From Cryphonectria parasitica EP155 (taxonomy: Eukaryota > Ascomycota > Sordariomycetes > Diaporthales > Cryphonectriaceae): a stretch of DNA of 64,000 nt. The DNA is taken from the NCBI RefSeq assembly GCF_011745365.1, contig NW_024468912.1:744001-808000 (forward strand). Direction: 5' to 3'. A program made the translations under genes and the position numbers. Shown piece by piece: positions 60,701 to 64,000 of the stretch (position 1 is the stretch's first letter; each line of letters opens with the position of its first letter). The notes below the pieces were generated by a model, which was given only the letters and a program-made list of their open reading frames with translations, did no database searches and had not been told where the DNA came from.

Positions 60701-61350
60701 TACGATGACCTCGAAGAGCTTCTCGCCGAAATGCCAGATATCAGACCCGTGGCGCTTCCTCTTGGCCGATGATGTTGGCATCCAGCGAGCTGGGACAAAG
60801 GCATGGGATCGTCCTGGAACCTTAATGCGTGGGAGGTCTTTGAGGGTACCAAGAGAGAACTGTGCTATGGCATCGTGGGCATCGATCTGCTTCTGGATAG
60901 AGGTATATCTCGCATGGCTAAGCTGGTTGAAAGCATTGCTATTAGCCATGATAGTGAAAGGAAAGCGATGATAGATAAACGCGAGGACACCCAGGTGCGA
61001 GACGCGAGGAAGTAAACGCGAGGATGCCAAGTACAAGGGTAGAAGAGGTACAGAAGAGCTTGCCTGCCAGCGGAGGAAAAGACTTAATACGGATATATAG
61101 GCCGAATAGCCAAGGGCCAGGGCAAAAGCCTAGGCCAAAACACCAAAAACCCCAGCAAGGTTGCATCCAGAGTGGGCCGCGATAGCTTCAACTGAGCCTA
61201 TAAGGACCCACAATAGGACTGAGGCAATTCGCTTGTTCGCTTGCAAGCCGCTTGGTCAAAAAGGCCGCTTACTTGTCTTGAAGACCATCGCCAAACCGTC
61301 AACTTCGCTTGTCAAGCCGCTTGATTCCGCTTGACTTGTGTGGAACGCTG
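57788..61350 (-). mobile_element. Complete hAT-superfamily DNA transposon
   Basis: 3563 bp bounded by terminal inverted repeats identical for 21 bp (outer part CAGCGTTCCACACAAGTCAA). A perfect 8-bp target-site duplication CTCTCCAC lies at 57780-57787 and 61351-61358. Subterminal regions at both ends carry many copies of CCGCTTG/GCTTG on both strands, typical of transposase-binding repeats. It carries one intact transposase gene. The 8-bp duplication and hAT dimerisation domain define the superfamily. Perfect duplication and an intact ORF suggest recent insertion. Confidence 0.95.
58112..60949 (-). CDS. hAT-family transposase
   Basis: A single uninterrupted frame; I chose the ATG at 60949 (MANSNAFNQLSH, 945 aa) over an in-frame ATG at 61036. 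The N-terminus has a BED-like zinc-finger segment (WWFCRLCDQ … ALKHLEGRD). The RNase H-like core contains DLWTSPNHKGILAVVAHF and later GWLTFDNDSTND. The C-terminal hATC dimerisation domain reads DVLSIPAMSSECERVFSQG. A repeated Arg/Ser/Pro tract (RPSPRPSPRPSS type) at about 58866-59010 interrupts the second half and is unusual. No stop or frameshift was seen, so it may be active. It catalyses cut-and-paste transposition of the enclosing element. Confidence 0.92.
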   Translation of the reverse strand: MANSNAFNQLSHARYTSIQKQIDAHDAIAQFSLGTLKDLPRIKVPGRSHAFVPARWMPTSSAKRKRHGSDIWHFGEKLFEVIVQADGTCKVAADWWFCRLCDQNNRQTLYTTRNSISTSISAALKHLEGRDNEGHNLGKLKELVAEAEKEEVSPEELGRRKRRRINHRGLFNNSSLYTAPDALKDAANAPTRAVVSLAKKAITELVACCDIPLSTLEAPQFRQLLMVWNSTLTEHFFPRSDGTVMRWLFEAFHENLAGLQLQLQREAISKIHLSADLWTSPNHKGILAVVAHFVDSDAKLRNRLIAVRMINGQHTGENLQWHLHQVIMAFQLEERLGWLTFDNDSTNDKATRLLFRKMYGFNHREAEKLRIERRCRCWGHIINLIVKGFLSGNAKQILEAEDSDADEVSRAVLYLPGLLLIFKQELEQQRNQWDQWQREGPIRRAHLIVVFLKASVQRVQDFEKIVQNSLFSPEDQDLEDTTAFLAEALPQLTAQDLTMPLPPLPTDPTDEQTGDISTLRPVVAQETRWNSTEAEISRLLRLKRPIDFWVKEQVRSGAKIQPLSEQDWRVLEATRDLLQPFLWHTKHHEGNAVAVHDVLSSLWDLEKHLRSFQERFGGRKTYAEEEILEEIIVSPNAEKPALQRPSSRYQAPSRPSSRPSPRPSPRPSSRLYSRPSSQRSSRPSPRPSPRSSPRRRASQSSDIFPSTPVREWPDVGSQQEAEIYPEECGLEGAEFLRESVAHALAILKRYKSKLRECPIYFAAAVLHPKYRLVGIRTAAPAIADDVEQEFKAFYEKYWAYKDPALSSASTPSLQEDQEHNKPKKQWRTAFRAQPRPKHQRPQSELEKYLQLEEDDEDDDGFEPLVWWAARKAEFPALSQMAFDVLSIPAMSSECERVFSQGKLTMSSQRRRMKSSTLELLLCLKDWLKNGTLAGPAAEMRRKGIA

Positions 61351-61358
61351 CTCTCCAC
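61351..61358. repeat. Right target-site duplication of the hAT element
   Basis: CTCTCCAC, identical to 57780-57787. Confidence 0.93.
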
Positions 61359-62727
61359 TCGGATGCAGCGTCATGTACCAGAAACAAATTAAAGGATCAA
61401 CCCCAGACGCATTCGATATTACGTGGCAGGACGCTCAAGATCGTCATTGCAGTCAAAATTACGCATGCACAGATGGCCAACAGGGTCTCGACTGCAAGAG
61501 ATGCAAAGTATCGCCACCGACAGGATCGTAATTACGTGGCCATACACATGATTGGAAGCATCTTGGCGGGCTGATGTATCGATTTGAGCAACGTCTGAGC
61601 GAGGTGGTACACCTACAGTATGTGTTAAAGTCAAAGGCATTGTGCCAAGATGACGCATAGAGAAAACCGGTCACAGCAGTTGCAAGGGTCGTTGTGCTGC
61701 CTTCCCTTTTCCTAAAATTAACCATACACCACACTAGTTTTGATGGAAGGTGAGCCCCGGCTTGAGACCTGCCCAGACCGTTGCTTCACACCAGCCGTTG
61801 CAGCGAATAGCCTTAGAGTTCTTTCCAAGGTTCTTAGGCAAATGTACCGGGTTGTGGGGCAGTTCGGGTATCATGACAACCCGTTAAGCAACGGGATTGT
61901 GACCATCCTTTTACCTGTCCACGCACTCACCCCTGCTTACAAGAACAAGTCCAAGTAGTAGTTGGACGTAAGGTTCTTTTTCCACTCAATCACCACCGGC
62001 TCCCACCTATCCCAGGCGACGTGTCGCATATACTACGTTAAGCAAAGAAGCACACTCGCGCACGCAACACTCCTCCCAGAACGGCCGCGTAATCCAATTA
62101 TTGTGAACCTGCCGCATCCAGCCACACACAGCCGATCATCACAAATGTCTGAGAGATGATAGGCGGAATCAAAGTCTTGGCTTGCCTCCTTGCTTGCATA
62201 TGATGGAGCCTGCTGGGTTTGTGCCATAGTTGACGCTCTCTGGAGCTTCCTCTCAGGCCTCAAGCCTAATGCTTTTGCAACTGGTCGTTTGTGCTCTGCT
62301 CCAAGATTGTGAAGGATGCCCAGGTTCTTCTCTGACTCTGTCCGAGCCGAGTGAAACGCTGAAAGGGACCATACAAGGGCATGAAGCCTTTCGGAGTGAG
62401 ATGCCCGTGGGCCGTAACAAGGCATGTTTGTCCAGTCGAAAGATGGTCGCGGCACACCGATGCAGGAGGCAGGTCTTCTGCTTGTGGTAATATCATGGAC
62501 TTTTATCACGATGATCGACTGTACGAGCAAGGGGTCAGCAAGGGGTTGATATGCCGCCAGGGTGGTGGCCGCGTTGAGCGTCTCCATGTCCTCCCCTTTG
62601 TCAACCCCGTCCGAGGGCCTTCAGCAAAATCGAGTACAAATATAGCTTGCCTCTCCTACACTCGGTCTGTGTGTTTCGTCTGACAGGCGCATCCTTTACC
62701 AAATTTCTACCGTATATAGTTACAGAC
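61359..62727. other. Spacer between hAT element and dioxygenase gene
   Basis: No supported gene. Short overlapping frames only; a possible TATA-like TATATAG precedes the dioxygenase start at about 62713. Confidence 0.45.
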
Positions 62728-63918
62728 ATGTATCTGACGACAGCGGCCACACTCTCCTCCCTCCTGTGCCTTGCGGCCTTCAGCAGTGCCCACCCAGGGC
62801 ATGAAGAAGCTGAGCGGCGGGCGGCCTTAGAGCGACGCGACTTTGTGCGCAGCGCCAGCCGCAGCCTCGCAGGCTGTGCCGACAAACTCGAGGCCAACGG
62901 CGTGCTCGCCAGGGCGGCGGAGCGGCGCGCGGCGACCTTCGCAAAGTACAGCAAGCGGGCGGCCGACCACCAGCAGCTCGATTCGCGAGACTTAGCCCAG
63001 CTGCTCAACACGTCGCACCTTTCTGACCTCAATGTGACGGCGACGACCCCCGAGACGGAGCTGTTCAACAACAGTGGGACGTGCATCCTGAACCCAGAGG
63101 GCGACGTGGGCCCCTTTTACGTCCTGGGAGAGAGCATCCGCTCCAACCTGACAGACGGGCAGCCGGGGGTCCCGCTGATCCTGGACGGGCAGTTCCTGGA
63201 CGTGGAGACGTGCGAGCCCATCGAGAACCTGTACTGGGATCTCTGGAACTGCAACACTACGGGAGTGTACTCTGGGATCGCGGGCCTGGAAGGCGACATC
63301 AACGGGAACAGCGCCGACCTCTCGAACCTGAACGCGACGTACCTGCGTGGGATCCAGCCCACCGACGCCGACGGCGTGGCCCAGTTCCAGACCGTCTTCC
63401 CTGGCCACTACAGCTCGCGGGCGACCCACCACCACGTCATCGGCCACATCAACGCGACGGTGCTGCCCAACGGGACCATCACAGGAGGCAACATCGCGCA
63501 TGTGGGCCAGCTCTTCTACGACCAGGACCTGATCTATGCAGTCGAGGCGACGTATCCATACAGCCTCAACACAATCCCGCTGACGCTGAACGCGGACGAC
63601 CAGATCCTGCTGTCCGAGACGGACGATGTCGACAGCGACTCGGACCCATTCATTGAGTATGCTTACCTCGGGGACGACCTGTCTGATGGTCTGTTTGGGT
63701 GGATCACCATCGCCGTCAACGTCACTGCGTCGTATGATCCAACGTACCGCTTCGTGCGCACCTCGACTGGCGATGTTCAAGAGTGCGGTGGCACCCAGGG
63801 CGGTGGCACCCTGCCTGACGACCCCTGCGATTTCTCGTCCACGGGGACCACAGGCACGGGTAGTGGTAGTGGTGGTATCGGAGGTGGCTTTCCGCCTGGT
63901 GCCAGTGGTGGTTTCTAG
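62728..63918 (+). CDS. Secreted intradiol ring-cleavage dioxygenase
   Basis: Single exon, 396 aa from the ATG at 62728, which starts a signal peptide (MYLTTAATLSSLLCLAAFSS); the same frame runs upstream to 62647 without an ATG-quality start. The catalytic domain begins at GPFYVLGE. Candidate Fe(III) ligands are Tyr181 in TGVYSG, Tyr228 in PGHYSSR and the His cluster at 234-236 (THHH), matching the Tyr2His2 set of intradiol enzymes. These open catechol-type rings between the hydroxyls. Extracellular fungal members are thought to act on lignin-derived or host phenolics. The C-terminus is a Gly/Ser-rich tail. It stands beside the transposon and shows no sign of disruption. Confidence 0.92.
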   Translation: MYLTTAATLSSLLCLAAFSSAHPGHEEAERRAALERRDFVRSASRSLAGCADKLEANGVLARAAERRAATFAKYSKRAADHQQLDSRDLAQLLNTSHLSDLNVTATTPETELFNNSGTCILNPEGDVGPFYVLGESIRSNLTDGQPGVPLILDGQFLDVETCEPIENLYWDLWNCNTTGVYSGIAGLEGDINGNSADLSNLNATYLRGIQPTDADGVAQFQTVFPGHYSSRATHHHVIGHINATVLPNGTITGGNIAHVGQLFYDQDLIYAVEATYPYSLNTIPLTLNADDQILLSETDDVDSDSDPFIEYAYLGDDLSDGLFGWITIAVNVTASYDPTYRFVRTSTGDVQECGGTQGGGTLPDDPCDFSSTGTTGTGSGSGGIGGGFPPGASGGF

Positions 63919-64000
63919 GGGTTGAGTTGAGTCGAGTTGGAGTCGAGGCTGAAGAGGTTTCTGTTCGAGTGTTAATATTCATGTATGCCCGAAAAAAGAA

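Overview
The window is nuclear DNA of a filamentous ascomycete (Pezizomycotina, most likely a Sordariomycete). Genes carry short introns of about 60-175 nt with GTRNGT donors, CTRAC-type branch points and YAG acceptors. Coding sequence is GC-rich. Spacers are long and rich in CT/GA tracts, CA or TA microsatellites and homopolymer runs. No tRNA, rRNA or CRISPR could be supported. Exon limits were worked out by hand from splice signals and reading frame.

Left part (1-23 kb), mostly housekeeping or unassigned: the 3' end of a coiled-coil, kinesin-like protein; a signal-anchored Ser/Gln-rich membrane glycoprotein; the KDEL receptor ERD2; a ubiquitin-like plus WLM metalloprotease; a secreted LicD-family protein; an unassigned 429-aa protein; an 89-aa small gene; and a C2H2/AT-hook protein whose first exon is unresolved. 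Between 23.3 and 24.5 kb there is a repeat-rich patch with a diverged duplication, a foldback element and three strong palindromes.

Middle (26-30 kb): a six-exon UstYa/DUF3328 oxidase with two HxxHC motifs is divergently paired with a secreted 231-aa protein. That protein has a signal peptide, Kex2-type KR/RR sites and six blocks in which tyrosine recurs every third residue. The arrangement resembles a minimal dikaritin-type (fungal RiPP) precursor and oxidase pair. It is the best candidate here for an undescribed system.

Right-centre (31-56 kb): an extracellular siderophore cluster. It contains a SidD/NPS6-type NRPS, a SidJ-type fusarinine esterase, a SitT-like full ABC transporter, a SidH-type hydratase ending in SKL, a SidF-type N5-hydroxyornithine acyltransferase ending in AKL, and a MirB/MirD-type siderophore MFS transporter. 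A further alpha/beta hydrolase follows. Peroxisomal SidH and SidF would make anhydromevalonyl-hydroxyornithine, the NRPS would assemble fusarinine-type siderophore, the transporters would move it, and SidJ would hydrolyse it. Five exact ATCWGATAA sequences (the SreA-type GATA motif) lie only in spacers of this block. SidA, SidI and SidG are not in the window.

Right end (57.8-64 kb): a complete hAT transposon (21-bp identical terminal inverted repeats, perfect 8-bp target duplication, intact 945-aa transposase), then a secreted intradiol ring-cleavage dioxygenase.
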